A DNA stretch of 40,007 nt from Chitinispirillaceae bacterium (GCA_016930275.1 JAFGHA010000036.1:1-40007); one strand, 5' to 3'. Shown: positions 26,001 to 35,342, numbered from the stretch's first letter. A program made the numbers and translations. The notes: generated by a model from the letters alone, not told the origin.

Positions 26001-29000
26001 TCAATCGTGCTGGTGACGGAATAGGTGTTTCCTCCGCTGCCGTATTGATCACCGGAGAACGGTGCCGCTGCAGTGGAGCTTCCCGTATTGATCTGATACA
26101 CCACCGGTGTCGGTTCGGCAAAGGAAGCGCTTATGGTATGTGAAGCTGCTACAGAGGTGAAAGTGTAGGAGCTTACCATCCCAATGCTGTTACCGTCAAC
26201 CAGTACCGAGGTGATTTCATACCCGGAAGACGGGGTGATCGCGAATGTTTGCGACGCGCCGTGCTGCACTGCAATTGCTCCGGACGGAGTAATCGATCCG
26301 CCCGACGAGGCGGTTGCAGTAATGGTATAGGTCTTGATGGTGAACTCTGCCGCAATGGTATGGTCACCGGTTACATCGGTGAATGTATATGATGCGGCGG
26401 TCGGAACGGTGCTTCCGTCAACCGTCAGTGCCGTAAGGGAATAGCCGGTTGCCGGCGTGATGGCAAGTGTAAGCGATGCGCCTTCCTCAACAGGTATTGC
26501 ACCCGACGGGGAAATGCTTCCGCCGGCGGATGCCGTTGCGGTGATGGTGTAGGTCGGGATCTCTTCGAACGTCGCCTCGATGGTATGATCGGCGGTAACG
26601 TTCGTGAACGTATGGGAATCCGTGGCTCCGACGGATGCTCCGTCCACCAGTACATCCAGAATCCGGTAGCCGGGTGCCGTAGCGATGGCGTAGGCTTGGG
26701 AGCCACCTTCAATTACGGTGGTTGCACCCGTGGGAGTAATCGTTCCTCCCGCCGCGGCTGTGGCGGTAATGGTATAGGTCGGGAGTGCCGAGAATCCGGC
26801 GGTGATCGTGTGGTCGGCGGTAACATTGGTAAAGGTGTAGGTGGTTACCTGGCCAATGGAAGAACCGTCAACAGTCACGTCTTCAACCTGATAGCCGCTT
26901 TGCGGTATGATGGTAAAGGTCTGATCACCGCCATCGGTGACGGAAAGCATCCCGGAAGGAGTGATGGAACCTCCGGTTCCCGCCGAAGCGGAAATGGACC
27001 AGGTTACCGCGGGGGTGAACCCGAAGGTTACCCGTAGTTTACCACCGGTACCGGCGGGGAGATGCACCGTTCTCGTATCGGCATTGAAGTCGGTATAGGG
27101 GGTACCGTTCAGGGTACATTCCGTTATCTTCAGAACATCGTCTTCGATCGCGAGCGGAGTCAGCTTGTAGCTGCGTTCAACCGATTCCGCGGGATAATAG
27201 TAGTAGAGTTGCACCGGATTTTTCTTATAGTACAGTGAACCATAGAGGTAGGCGTAGTACCCCAGTTCGACGGAGTGATACCCCGCGGTAAAGAGCCCGC
27301 CTTTGTTCCCGTCGACAACGGTGGAACCGTCCCGGCTGACCACGTTGTAGCTTTCTCCGTAGACCGGGTCGATCAGATGGTCAAGAAAAAAGTCGAGCGA
27401 CTCGTCGGCGATCTGAAGATACCGGTCGCGCTGTTCCTGCGTTGGCGCGGTGTAATAGTTGATGATTCCGGAGGTGTAGCCCTGTTCCACCATCCAGAAA
27501 TCCTTGTTCATCCCGGTGATCTCACCCGTCTGCCAGTTGACATAAGAAAAGGGGGCGCCGTAGACGTTGTCGTAACAGCCATTGTCCCAGAGGTTCTCCA
27601 TCAGCGCATGACCCGCTTCGCGGTATTCCGGATGATCAGGGTTGAGCAGCCAGGCGCGCTGCAGTACCCATGCGGTCTTGAAACCGTGCCCGATATCCAT
27701 GCTCGGTGTACCGTAATCGATGCTCCAGTCCGCATTGAACATTTCGGGAAAACCGGCTGCGGCATTGACCATGTTGCCGGTCAGATGATCGGTGATATTG
27801 TTTGCAAGTTCGACCAGCCGGTTTTTATGATTGGTGGAGTCAAACATCATCGACATCAGCAGGGCGTGAGTGGTCATGCCGTCAACGGTGGAATGAAACC
27901 CCTTGCCCCATTTGCTGGTCCACGCGGTGTTCGCATAATTGAAGTAGCCCTTGGTTGCGGGACTGGGGTCCCACAGCCGGTTGTAATTCGAGGTCACGCC
28001 GCGCATGAGCCAGGTGCGGTCGGTTTCGCTGCCGTCACCCCAGTTATTGTTTCCACCGGTTGCCTCGACCATTGCCGAGATTCCGACAAGGGCGTAATGC
28101 TGCTGAAAACTCCACCAGTCGTTGTGTCCCCAGTGGCTGATATAATCGCCGTCGATATCAGTGATGAAATACCAGCCGTTATTCCAGCCGTGATCGTACA
28201 GGAATTTCAGTGCATGATGCGCATATTCCAGGTACTGTTCGTCACCGGTAACCATGAATGCCCGCACGAAGGCATAGGCGATTCGTGACTGACCGCAGAG
28301 TGCTTTTTCGTTCGCGCCGGTCCAGTTTCCCTGCCGGTCGATGGCGGTATAGAAGCCGCCGTTGGTATTGTCCCGCTGTTTCATGCGGAAGGTAATCAGC
28401 TCCTGCATGAAGTCGATCGCTTCATCGGGGTTGACGACAAGCGGACAGACAGGCTGGTAGCCGTCAACTGCAACGAGTTCGGCGTTGACCGCAATGGGCG
28501 AAGGCTGGTTGGTTGCCGAGTGGGTGATTGCCACGGTTCCCGTGAACGTGCCGCTTGCCGGGGTCGTGGCGGTCGCGGTGCAGATCGTCTGTGATCCGGG
28601 CGGGATGCTGCCCGATGCCGGAATGATCGTAAGCCACGTGGGGCTGTTCGAGACGCTCCAGCTCAGTGAAGTGGTGCCGGAGTTGGCGATGATCAGGTTC
28701 TGTACAACGGGGGTGCCGGGTGTTGTGGTGAAACTGAGCACATCCGGTGTCAGGTTGATACCGGGATCTTCGGCACTGCCGGTCAGGGCAATGCTGATCG
28801 ACGGATTATCGGAGGCGTTGGAGAGAATTGCGAACGTTCCCGAATGCACGCCTGCGGCAGAAGGAGAATAGATGACCGGAATGGTGGCGTTGCCGGTTGC
28901 GGGAACCGTAACCGGAGTGGTTGTTCCGGAAATGAAATTTCCCGATGAACTCGAAATGGTGCTTACGGTCGTTGGTGCGCTTCCACTGTTCTGAAGGGTA

Positions 29001-29602
29001 ATGTCCGCGGTTGCCTCCGTCCCTGCCGCTATCGTGCCGAAGTCCACTGATAATGGTGTCGCACTGAGCAGGGGAGTGCTCGCTTCCTTCAGACTTACGT
29101 TGTCGAAGAAGAACGACCCGGTGGAGAGTCCGCAGTTGAATTCGATTCGCGAATTCGCATCACTGGCTTCACTCATGGTTATCTGGAAGGTGTACCGTGT
29201 TTTTGTCGTTGTGAGGGTCACCATCTTGTTCTGTGAGCCCCAGTAGGAGGTCCATGGACTGACACTCTGCCCGATATTGACCTGCATGCTCTGCGTGCCG
29301 CTGTTCTGAGGCCCTTTATAGGCATCGAAACTGAAGGCATAGGTTTTTCCCTGCACAAGGGGCAGCCCAGTCTGGGTGAACTGTACGTTCCAGTGTTCGG
29401 TTCCGGCGGTTGTTACAATAATGTTGTATTCACCGGCAACTACCGACGAGCTGCTGACACTTCCTCCGTATTGGCCCAGTGACCAGTTGGAAGTACCGGC
29501 GGAGAAATCGCCGTTCTGGATAAGTTCGGTTTGAGCCTGAGCGGTCAGGGCCAGAAACATGATTGCAGACAATAAGCGAAAGCATCGCTGCAGCACTATC
29601 AT
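23078..29602 (-). CDS. Giant secreted AGE/cellobiose-2-epimerase-like protein with malectin modules
   Basis: The product is 2174 aa; AGAGG lies 7 bases before the ATG. The signal peptide (1-23, ending AQAQ) is followed by a CBM4/9-like jelly roll (about 27-172), an ASH-type choice-of-anchor domain (180-278) and a BACON-like domain (282-378). Residues 385-800 resemble the N-acylglucosamine/cellobiose 2-epimerase barrel: Arg440 in GQSR, WWSFQQHYALVG, His639 in DIGHGFKTAW, KDFWMVEQG and His776 in GYHSVELG. The Glu expected three residues after His639 is Lys642. Four InlB-type repeats (868-1162) follow, then three malectin domains separated by PKD/Big-like pairs, the last ending the protein. No sorting tail is present. 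Family members isomerise glucose or mannose ends of sugars, mostly inside cells; a secreted form with malectin domains suggests surface glycan work. Activity uncertain. Confidence 0.85.
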   Translation of the reverse strand: MIVLQRCFRLLSAIMFLALTAQAQTELIQNGDFSAGTSNWSLGQYGGSVSSSSVVAGEYNIIVTTAGTEHWNVQFTQTGLPLVQGKTYAFSFDAYKGPQNSGTQSMQVNIGQSVSPWTSYWGSQNKMVTLTTTKTRYTFQITMSEASDANSRIEFNCGLSTGSFFFDNVSLKEASTPLLSATPLSVDFGTIAAGTEATADITLQNSGSAPTTVSTISSSSGNFISGTTTPVTVPATGNATIPVIYSPSAAGVHSGTFAILSNASDNPSISIALTGSAEDPGINLTPDVLSFTTTPGTPVVQNLIIANSGTTSLSWSVSNSPTWLTIIPASGSIPPGSQTICTATATTPASGTFTGTVAITHSATNQPSPIAVNAELVAVDGYQPVCPLVVNPDEAIDFMQELITFRMKQRDNTNGGFYTAIDRQGNWTGANEKALCGQSRIAYAFVRAFMVTGDEQYLEYAHHALKFLYDHGWNNGWYFITDIDGDYISHWGHNDWWSFQQHYALVGISAMVEATGGNNNWGDGSETDRTWLMRGVTSNYNRLWDPSPATKGYFNYANTAWTSKWGKGFHSTVDGMTTHALLMSMMFDSTNHKNRLVELANNITDHLTGNMVNAAAGFPEMFNADWSIDYGTPSMDIGHGFKTAWVLQRAWLLNPDHPEYREAGHALMENLWDNGCYDNVYGAPFSYVNWQTGEITGMNKDFWMVEQGYTSGIINYYTAPTQEQRDRYLQIADESLDFFLDHLIDPVYGESYNVVSRDGSTVVDGNKGGLFTAGYHSVELGYYAYLYGSLYYKKNPVQLYYYYPAESVERSYKLTPLAIEDDVLKITECTLNGTPYTDFNADTRTVHLPAGTGGKLRVTFGFTPAVTWSISASAGTGGSITPSGMLSVTDGGDQTFTIIPQSGYQVEDVTVDGSSIGQVTTYTFTNVTADHTITAGFSALPTYTITATAAAGGTITPTGATTVIEGGSQAYAIATAPGYRILDVLVDGASVGATDSHTFTNVTADHTIEATFEEIPTYTITATASAGGSISPSGAIPVEEGASLTLAITPATGYSLTALTVDGSTVPTAASYTFTDVTGDHTIAAEFTIKTYTITATASSGGSITPSGAIAVQHGASQTFAITPSSGYEITSVLVDGNSIGMVSSYTFTSVAASHTISASFAEPTPVVYQINTGSSTAAAPFSGDQYGSGGNTYSVTSTIDLSDVADPAPQAVYQSERYGNSTYTIPNLTAGADYLVRLHFAEIYWTASGDRVFNVAINGTTVLSNFDIYAVTGARYKAVVREFTAAANGSGQIVITFTTVTDNAKIAGIEVFNTVQDNPPTIVNAAAANPAQVDAQTTQLSVLAEDDNGEDLLTYTWSTTGTPPAPVTFSANGTNGAKATTATFSSAGSYTLQVSAADQRGQSVTSSVAVTVNQTLSSLSVSPATVTVNTSATQQFSASGADQFGNTMSPQPTFTWTVDGGGTIAQNGLFTAGASAGGPYTVTATSGSIDNSASVTIVPVNQPPTVATAAASNPNPVTGTSAALSVLGADDNGEANLIYTWATTGTPPAPVTFGANGTNGAKNTTAIFTKAGSYALQATIRDQGNLTVTSSVAVTVSQTLSAISISPVTATVNTSATQQFTASSVDQFSNAMSPQPSVSWGVTGGGTISASGLFTAGTVAGGPYSVTAQAGALSASATVTVTALPTVEYQINTGSTAAASPFTGDQYGSGGTIRTVTNAISLTGVTDPAPQAVYQSERYGNSTYTIPNLAAGADYLIRLHFAELYWTATGSRVFNVAINGATVLSNFDIYAATEAQYKATVREFTAAANGSGQIVITFTTVTDNATIEGIEVLNTVQDNPPTIVNEAAATPATVTGQTTQLSVLADDDNGEAALIYTWSTTGTPPAPVAFSANGTNSTKVTTATFTKAGTYTLVVAATDQRGHSITSSVTVSVNQTLSAVTITPATATVLTSATQQFTASARDQFGDAMNPQPSIAWSVTGGGTISATGLFTAGLSAGGPYTVSAQSGSVTGTAMVTVNEEPSTVYQINTGSNSAVAPFSADQYGSGGTLRTVTNTIDMSGVTGSDPAPQNVYKSERYGNSTYTIPGLTAGTQYIVRLHFAELYQTATGARLFNVAINGSTVLSNFDIYATTGARYKAVIREFTATANGSGQIVISFTTVTDNATIEGIEIIR
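23081..23527 (-). repeat. Malectin module, copy 3
   Basis: This encodes the C-terminal malectin domain (VYQINTGS ... GIEIIR). It is close to copies 1 and 2 in protein sequence, sharing ERYGNSTYTIP, VRLHFAELY and FNVAING, and carries a two-residue insertion (GVTGSDPAP). Malectin domains bind glucose-containing oligosaccharides. Confidence 0.85.
24098..24538 (-). repeat. Malectin module, copy 2
   Basis: This encodes the second malectin domain of the epimerase-like protein (YQINTGSTAAAS ... GIEVLN), 147 residues, nearly the same as copy 1. It is followed by the same TVQDNPPTIV linker as copy 1, which shows that malectin plus linker was duplicated as a unit. Confidence 0.85.
25661..26101 (-). 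repeat. Malectin module, copy 1
   Basis: This encodes the first malectin domain (VYQINTGSSTAAAP ... GIEVFN), 147 residues, directly after the InlB-type repeats. Two PKD/Big-like pairs lie between it and copy 2, and one pair between copies 2 and 3. Confidence 0.85.
26117..27001 (-). repeat. Four tandem InlB-type repeats
   Basis: Each unit of about 73 residues has the pattern YTITATASAGGSITPSGA ... GYxxxxVxVDGxSVG ... YTFTNVTADHTIxAxF. This matches divergent InlB B-like repeats that act as stalk or adhesion modules between the catalytic domain and the malectin region. Confidence 0.8.
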
Positions 29603-29843
29603 ATTGCACCTCTTTATTTGGGTTTGAAGACTATATAGAAAACTGTGTATCCGTGTATGAAATCAAGTACCAGCTTGTTTTCGGATTCGGGGGTATCGGT
29701 GGATAATATAATTAGTTCACGTTGCGAAAACATGATTTTTAGAAGAAATCAGTGGAAAAGTGTAGATATACAGCCGAAGAGATACGGGGCGATAAGAGGT
29801 ATCTTATTTGAATTATACGCTGAATAGTATAAAAAGCAATACG

Positions 29844-32800
29844 TCACGGAATATAGGTGAGTATCCGGTCGAAGCGTTGCACCACCACTCCTTTATTATC
29901 GATGAAACTCAACCGTATGGGATAACGGCCGGCTCCCACCATGGCATTGTGACGGTCGCGTCCGTTCCAGGTTATCAGATGCTCCTTTTCCGGTGAGAGC
30001 AGGGATGAAACGTGTTTCTCCCATATTTTACGTCCATGCAGATCAAATATCGTCAGAACAACGGTTTCCTGTGCATTGAATCCGACGGTAAACCGGAAAT
30101 TCACCATCGCACGTGCCGGATTGGGATAAATGCGTCGCAGACCGTAGTTGAATGCCACTGCTGATGCCTTGAAACGTTCGTAAATATCCGCGTCGCCGAC
30201 AACAAGCCAGCGGGAGACGGTGGTAGCGGGTGGAATGGTTATGGTCCCGCCTGCTGAGAACTGACGGCTTGCGGGGTTGAAAACACCCGGTGTGTAGCAC
30301 TCCGGAAATGCACCGACGTTTTCCAGCCGGTACGTTACGGTTTCACTCGAATCCGAGGAATTGGCGATCCGTATCTCCCTGATCAGTCCTCCGGAGGCAT
30401 TTTTATTGATGTAGTGTCCCTGTTTTTTTCCGGAGGTGCGGTCGAGTGTATAGGTGCTTATAGGGAGAAACGTGGGGGTAACGGGGAAATTGCAGATTTC
30501 GAGCTCCGGAGCGTAACCGCAGTAGAGAGCAGGAAGGTCGGTACCCCGTAAGGTTGTGGTGATGAATTTCGTACTCCATAACGGACTTTTCTCCGTACTC
30601 GCCGTCTTTTTGCTTACCCCTGCGTCATCGGCGAGCGTCGGAGGAATATGCAGCGTAACCGCGGTCAGCCCCGGATTGTAAATACTGTACCCGCCCGATT
30701 GACTGAATTTGACGACGGCCATGGGATCGTTTTTATCGGGAAGAGAACTGAGATAAAAATTGTCAAGGTAGTACCGGTCGGTGGAGGAATCGCGGGTCCA
30801 GATGTAAAACTGCATGTTGTCGGTTGCCGATGCTCCTGCGGCGAGGATGTCTCTTATGTGAACGCCGAATCTGAACGGCATGCCGAAATCGGTATACTGA
30901 TGGGGGGGCAACTGGATGGTGAAGGTATCCTTTGGAGAGAGCGTACGGGCTGAACCGAGATGGAGCGGTTTCCCTTTCCATGTCTTGAGCCAGAGCAATT
31001 TACCAGGAGTCAATGAAAAGAGCGTACGGTTCGTATTGTCCGCAGGATTGTACTCGATCCATTTATCTTCATCTTCGCTGTTTGTGTTCGCGGAGGTTTG
31101 ATACCACCTGAACAGCCGCATCAGCCGGTCGTCATACACTTTTTTTCTGTTGAGCTGGATGATAACCGAATCAAGACCGGTATTATCGAGTTTCGCGGTG
31201 GCGTAAATGGGGCACCAGCGGTTGGCGATCGTTGTTACCGCATCGGATTTCGTCCGCAGGACGGAACGTGAGAGATTGAGGGTATCGATAGCGGCGCCGT
31301 CGCTGACAAGCAGGAGTGCACGGACACCGGCGACGGAACTGATCGCTTTTGACGATCCGGAGATCACCAGCCGAATATTCGCGTCAGTCGCATCAAGTGT
31401 CCCGCTGTCACGCGGGACGGGATGCTCGTCGCCGCTGCTGTACAGATAGGTCCAGCGGACGTTCATGATATTGTCGCTGATGTTGATGCTGTCAATGAGA
31501 TCCACACCGGAAGACGCGGTCGAATCAGGTTCACGTAGAAACGTCACCTGCGGCGCACGTTCGTCGAACATTGCGATAAACGGACCGGCAAGATCATTGC
31601 CGGTTACTTTCTTATAGATAATACTGTTTGCTTCATCGACGATGCTTGTATAATCAACGTAAATACTGCCGCCGTCTTCCCGGTAAAAATGAATGTCATT
31701 CAACGAGGCGCCGGCGGGAAGTTCGTTCACCCTGATCCCGATGTAGAAAGAATATGCCGGGCCGGGACCGGGAGCAACGAAGTAGAAGGGAATCCCGACG
31801 ATTTTGAAGCCTTCCGGTACCGTGAAAGGATACACCTGAAGGGTGTCGATGACGACCGTGTATTTTGTTTCTTCCTTGTTTTTCCAGATGAGAACCGCTT
31901 CATTGAAAGCGCTTACCGTATCATTTTTCGCGGATTCTTCAAAATAGGTGATGATCTGTCTGAACGGCTGCCCTGTCGTGACGGAACCCTGTGTCTGTTC
32001 GTTCGGTTCCGGCCATTTGGAGCCACCTGTACGGGCGAAAATAGTTACGTAGTAGGTCGTGTCAAACCGCAGGTTTTCTGAAAGGTCAACTACGGTTTGC
32101 GTGCAGGGTTCGGATATCTTCACTATCTGGCTGCCGGTCATTTCCTGAGGAGAGGCGGTAAGACTGTAAGTCACACCGACTTCAAGGTTATTCTTGAAAT
32201 ATTCCGTTTCAATACACCAGGCGATCTTCAGAGATGCGGTGGTGGAATCATACACCAGCTGCGTGAGGTGCAGTGCATTCTGCAGGGCGACATCCGACGG
32301 GATGGTGTCGTAGAGCAGTACGATCGTACCGTTTGCGGCGTTGAATTCGGAAACGGTACCGTCACTCCAGAAAATAGCGGTCATCAGACCATACACCGAG
32401 TCGGTGGAGGGAAAGGCGATTATATCGGTCAGTGAATTTCCCGTCAGTTCGGAAAGTTCCCACGTTTTCATCAGAGTGGAGGAAGAGCTGTTCTGCGGCA
32501 GTGCCTTGGGTGAAATCCAGAGGCCGATTGAGTCGTAGTGGTACTGTTCGAGAGTGGTATCGATCAGATTGAATCCGGAGATGACAATTGTCGCACTGGT
32601 ATCTCTGAGGTACTCAGCCGAAATCCGTAAGGGGTTCTGGCCTTCGGCGTATACCCATATCAGATCTTTTTTGGTGAGGGAGTCACTTCCACCCGGGCCG
32701 GTTATCTTGAGGGTGACGGTGTAGAGTCCCGCTGCTTCGTAACTGTGCACCGGATTCGTTGCGGTATCGTCGCTTCCGTCGCCGAAATACCATTCCCGCG

Positions 32801-35342
32801 AGGTTATGCTGCCTGATGAGGTATCGGTAAAGGAAACGGCAAGAGGGAAAATGCCGGATGCCGGCGTGCACGAAAAACCGGCGACGGGAGCCGGGGGTTT
32901 GGCGGTGAGGTGAACCGTGGTGGTGATGACCGTTCCGGCAGGATTGGAAATTGAACAGTAGTAATCAGCTTCATCGTCTTCGGTGACGGAATCTATGATG
33001 ACGAATGGATCGGTGGTCAGTATCGTTGACGAGCCATCCTGTTCCTTGAACCACCGGTAGGAGCAGAGGGTCGTATCCGCAAGCGCGAAGGAAAATGAAA
33101 CACTGCTGCCGTACAGCACCGTGGTATCGTGCGGCTGCACAATGATTTCCGGTGTGTCAATAACGGTGAGGACCGCCCATTGGGAGGTATCCGCAGCGAA
33201 TGAGTCCCGTGCAATACAGCGGAAACGGGAACCGTTGTCATCGAGTGTCGTTGAGGAAATGGTATACGACGAACCGCTTCCGACGGAATCCGAAGGATAG
33301 CGTTCCCATAAATACGAGATCGCGCCGCTTCCTTCGGCGGAGGCGGTGAACTCAACCTCGTTTCCTGCAATGATGATGGTATCGTACGGTACCGTCTGGA
33401 GAATCCGCGAGGAGATGACTGCAGAGATAAACCCGTCGCCATACTCAAAGGTGCATTTTCTCCCGGCCGGCGTGGTTCCGGCAGTCAACGTATCGTTACG
33501 GATCGTTCCACCGTAAGTGATTATCCGATAGGTACCCGGGCCGAATCCGGCTGCCGCGGATATGTTGATCGTTCCATCAAGCGTCAGATTGCCGTCAATC
33601 ACGATGGAATCACTTGTCGAACCCAGATCGAAATCAATTCGTGACGCACTGTCCAGCACCAGCGACCCCATTCGCAGGGTACCAAGTCCGTCGGTGCCGG
33701 GTAAGATGACGGTACCTTTTGCGGAAACATCTCCCTTGATTTCACCCGCACCGCCGATGGTGGTTCCGGTCGTGGCAGTCAATGCCGTGCCGGAATCGAG
33801 CGATCCGTCGACAAACAGTGCTCCCGCGGTAACGGTGGTCGGGCCGGTGTAGGTGCAGGCTCCGGAAAGGATCAGTGTTCCCATTCCGCTTTTTGAAAGG
33901 CCGCCGGTACCGGTGATAACGGAGGCGATTCCGGTGGTCGTGCCATTGGCGATAAGAATACCTGATTTGGTGCCGAAGTCAAGAGTGCCACCGGTAAAGG
34001 TATAGGCGACGGAAACCACGATAATACTGTCGACCTGTTGTCTGCCGTTCACCGTGACGGTATAGGGTCCCCCCGATCCCGCGAAACGTGCCGCAGTACT
34101 TCTTCCGAGCCACGGAAGAAGCTGCGTGCCGTTCGTTGACCAGCGGTTACCGGTTCCCCAGATGCCGCTGCCGTTCTGATATTGCGCTTCGGAAGAGGTG
34201 TCCCAGACAAGCGTGGCAATGTTCGGGATCAGTGATTGATCGTTTTTCTGATTTTCGTAGCAGAGTTTGATCCAGTGTTTGTCACGGACCGTTTTTTCAA
34301 GTCGGGCCTCGTCGATGATCCCCCTGAAGGCATTGGTGTTGTAATTCGATTTACCGAACATGAGCGGTGTCGACAATGCGGTACCGATCGGATCGGTATC
34401 CGCAACACCGAGGGTATCCTGAATTCCGTTGCGGTACATAATGATGTTCGACCGGTCATACGTCAAGGTGACATGGTACCAGTTGTTGGGCTGGAGCGGT
34501 CCGGTGCCGATCACGAAGTTCTGGGATGCGCTGTCGCCCTGTGAAATTTCACCACGGAAAAGTGAATCGGTTTCCTGTGTATTGATGGAATAAATCGTCC
34601 ATGGGTTAATGTTGGATGCCACGCCGCGACTGATGATTCGGGAATAACTCTGAAATGCCTGAACGTTGACCCAGCCGGAGATGGTGATCGCATCGGCAAT
34701 ATTCATTTGCGGGGTAAAGGGTATCGAGTCTCCATCATCGGCACCGTCAAAATAGTGCGCTCTGCCGATGATGCCGGATGCTAAATTGACACTGCTCATT
34801 CCTCCGACCGACATCCCGTGAAGCCCGTTTCCGGAGGCATCCTTAACGGTACCGGTTATCGCCGATGGGTTGTCTCCGAGGTGCCAGACACCGATAAAAC
34901 CGTTCGCGGTTTCGAATACCGCTGAACTGCTTGAACTGTCGGATGCATCCGGATTTCCCCAATACATGATGAGCGCCTGGTCGATCCGGTCTCCGTAAAC
35001 GGTATCGATTTTCACCCATATTTCAGCGGTGTCGTTATTTCCGGCATTATCCACCCATCGTTCTATCTGGTAGTGCAGATGGGTACCATCGGTTTTTGAG
35101 AACCGGATATCCGCACCACTGTCGAGTGTCTGTGAAAAGTAGCTGAAATTTCCAGGATTTAAACGTATAAGTATCGGGACGTTCCGAACATCGGTGTATA
35201 CGAAAGCGCCATTTGCCGTGGTATTGAATACCAATCGTCGTGAAGACGACCATGTTGAATAGTCGTCGGCCGGACAGACCGAATATAAAAATGTGACAAT
35301 AGCAATAATTGCAAGTGAAACGCAATTTGATCGGTGTGCCAA
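29844..35342 (-). CDS. Giant secreted LamG/PKD modular surface protein
   Basis: The product is 1832 aa. The start is a TTG at 35342 with a GGGGGG Shine-Dalgarno sequence about 6 bases upstream; no later Met leaves a signal peptide, so the TTG is favoured. The signal peptide (LAIIAIVTFLYSVCPA) is followed by a DUF2341 domain (about 30-150), a LamG/concanavalin-like jelly roll (150-365), autotransporter-associated beta-strand repeats (about 460-600, GTLILSGACTYTGPTTV), Ig-like domains (about 655-830), and a PKD domain (EWYFGDGSDDTATNPVHSYE). A long stretch of unassigned beta domains comes next. The end (from about 1740) carries RRIYPNPARAMVNFRF and WNGRDRHNAMVGAGRYPIRL, a FlgD-like/T9SS type A sorting tail. 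It is probably a carbohydrate-binding surface protein or adhesin; no catalytic site is seen. Confidence 0.88.
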   Translation of the reverse strand: MAHRSNCVSLAIIAIVTFLYSVCPADDYSTWSSSRRLVFNTTANGAFVYTDVRNVPILIRLNPGNFSYFSQTLDSGADIRFSKTDGTHLHYQIERWVDNAGNNDTAEIWVKIDTVYGDRIDQALIMYWGNPDASDSSSSSAVFETANGFIGVWHLGDNPSAITGTVKDASGNGLHGMSVGGMSSVNLASGIIGRAHYFDGADDGDSIPFTPQMNIADAITISGWVNVQAFQSYSRIISRGVASNINPWTIYSINTQETDSLFRGEISQGDSASQNFVIGTGPLQPNNWYHVTLTYDRSNIIMYRNGIQDTLGVADTDPIGTALSTPLMFGKSNYNTNAFRGIIDEARLEKTVRDKHWIKLCYENQKNDQSLIPNIATLVWDTSSEAQYQNGSGIWGTGNRWSTNGTQLLPWLGRSTAARFAGSGGPYTVTVNGRQQVDSIIVVSVAYTFTGGTLDFGTKSGILIANGTTTGIASVITGTGGLSKSGMGTLILSGACTYTGPTTVTAGALFVDGSLDSGTALTATTGTTIGGAGEIKGDVSAKGTVILPGTDGLGTLRMGSLVLDSASRIDFDLGSTSDSIVIDGNLTLDGTINISAAAGFGPGTYRIITYGGTIRNDTLTAGTTPAGRKCTFEYGDGFISAVISSRILQTVPYDTIIIAGNEVEFTASAEGSGAISYLWERYPSDSVGSGSSYTISSTTLDDNGSRFRCIARDSFAADTSQWAVLTVIDTPEIIVQPHDTTVLYGSSVSFSFALADTTLCSYRWFKEQDGSSTILTTDPFVIIDSVTEDDEADYYCSISNPAGTVITTTVHLTAKPPAPVAGFSCTPASGIFPLAVSFTDTSSGSITSREWYFGDGSDDTATNPVHSYEAAGLYTVTLKITGPGGSDSLTKKDLIWVYAEGQNPLRISAEYLRDTSATIVISGFNLIDTTLEQYHYDSIGLWISPKALPQNSSSSTLMKTWELSELTGNSLTDIIAFPSTDSVYGLMTAIFWSDGTVSEFNAANGTIVLLYDTIPSDVALQNALHLTQLVYDSTTASLKIAWCIETEYFKNNLEVGVTYSLTASPQEMTGSQIVKISEPCTQTVVDLSENLRFDTTYYVTIFARTGGSKWPEPNEQTQGSVTTGQPFRQIITYFEESAKNDTVSAFNEAVLIWKNKEETKYTVVIDTLQVYPFTVPEGFKIVGIPFYFVAPGPGPAYSFYIGIRVNELPAGASLNDIHFYREDGGSIYVDYTSIVDEANSIIYKKVTGNDLAGPFIAMFDERAPQVTFLREPDSTASSGVDLIDSINISDNIMNVRWTYLYSSGDEHPVPRDSGTLDATDANIRLVISGSSKAISSVAGVRALLLVSDGAAIDTLNLSRSVLRTKSDAVTTIANRWCPIYATAKLDNTGLDSVIIQLNRKKVYDDRLMRLFRWYQTSANTNSEDEDKWIEYNPADNTNRTLFSLTPGKLLWLKTWKGKPLHLGSARTLSPKDTFTIQLPPHQYTDFGMPFRFGVHIRDILAAGASATDNMQFYIWTRDSSTDRYYLDNFYLSSLPDKNDPMAVVKFSQSGGYSIYNPGLTAVTLHIPPTLADDAGVSKKTASTEKSPLWSTKFITTTLRGTDLPALYCGYAPELEICNFPVTPTFLPISTYTLDRTSGKKQGHYINKNASGGLIREIRIANSSDSSETVTYRLENVGAFPECYTPGVFNPASRQFSAGGTITIPPATTVSRWLVVGDADIYERFKASAVAFNYGLRRIYPNPARAMVNFRFTVGFNAQETVVLTIFDLHGRKIWEKHVSSLLSPEKEHLITWNGRDRHNAMVGAGRYPIRLSFIDNKGVVVQRFDRILTYIP

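Noticed and set aside
23081..27001. Regularly repeated DNA suggesting a CRISPR array or satellite
   Set aside because: The repeats are hundreds of bases long, in frame, and encode malectin, PKD/Big and InlB-type domains.
27275..28288. 337-codon open frame on the plus strand
   Set aside because: It lies wholly antisense to the epimerase-like catalytic region, has no export signal or domain, and is explained by codon bias of the real gene.
29603..29843. Sigma-54 promoter or riboswitch before the epimerase-like gene
   Set aside because: No GG-N10-GC pair with a good TGGCAC-TTGCA match and no convincing aptamer-like fold could be identified by eye.
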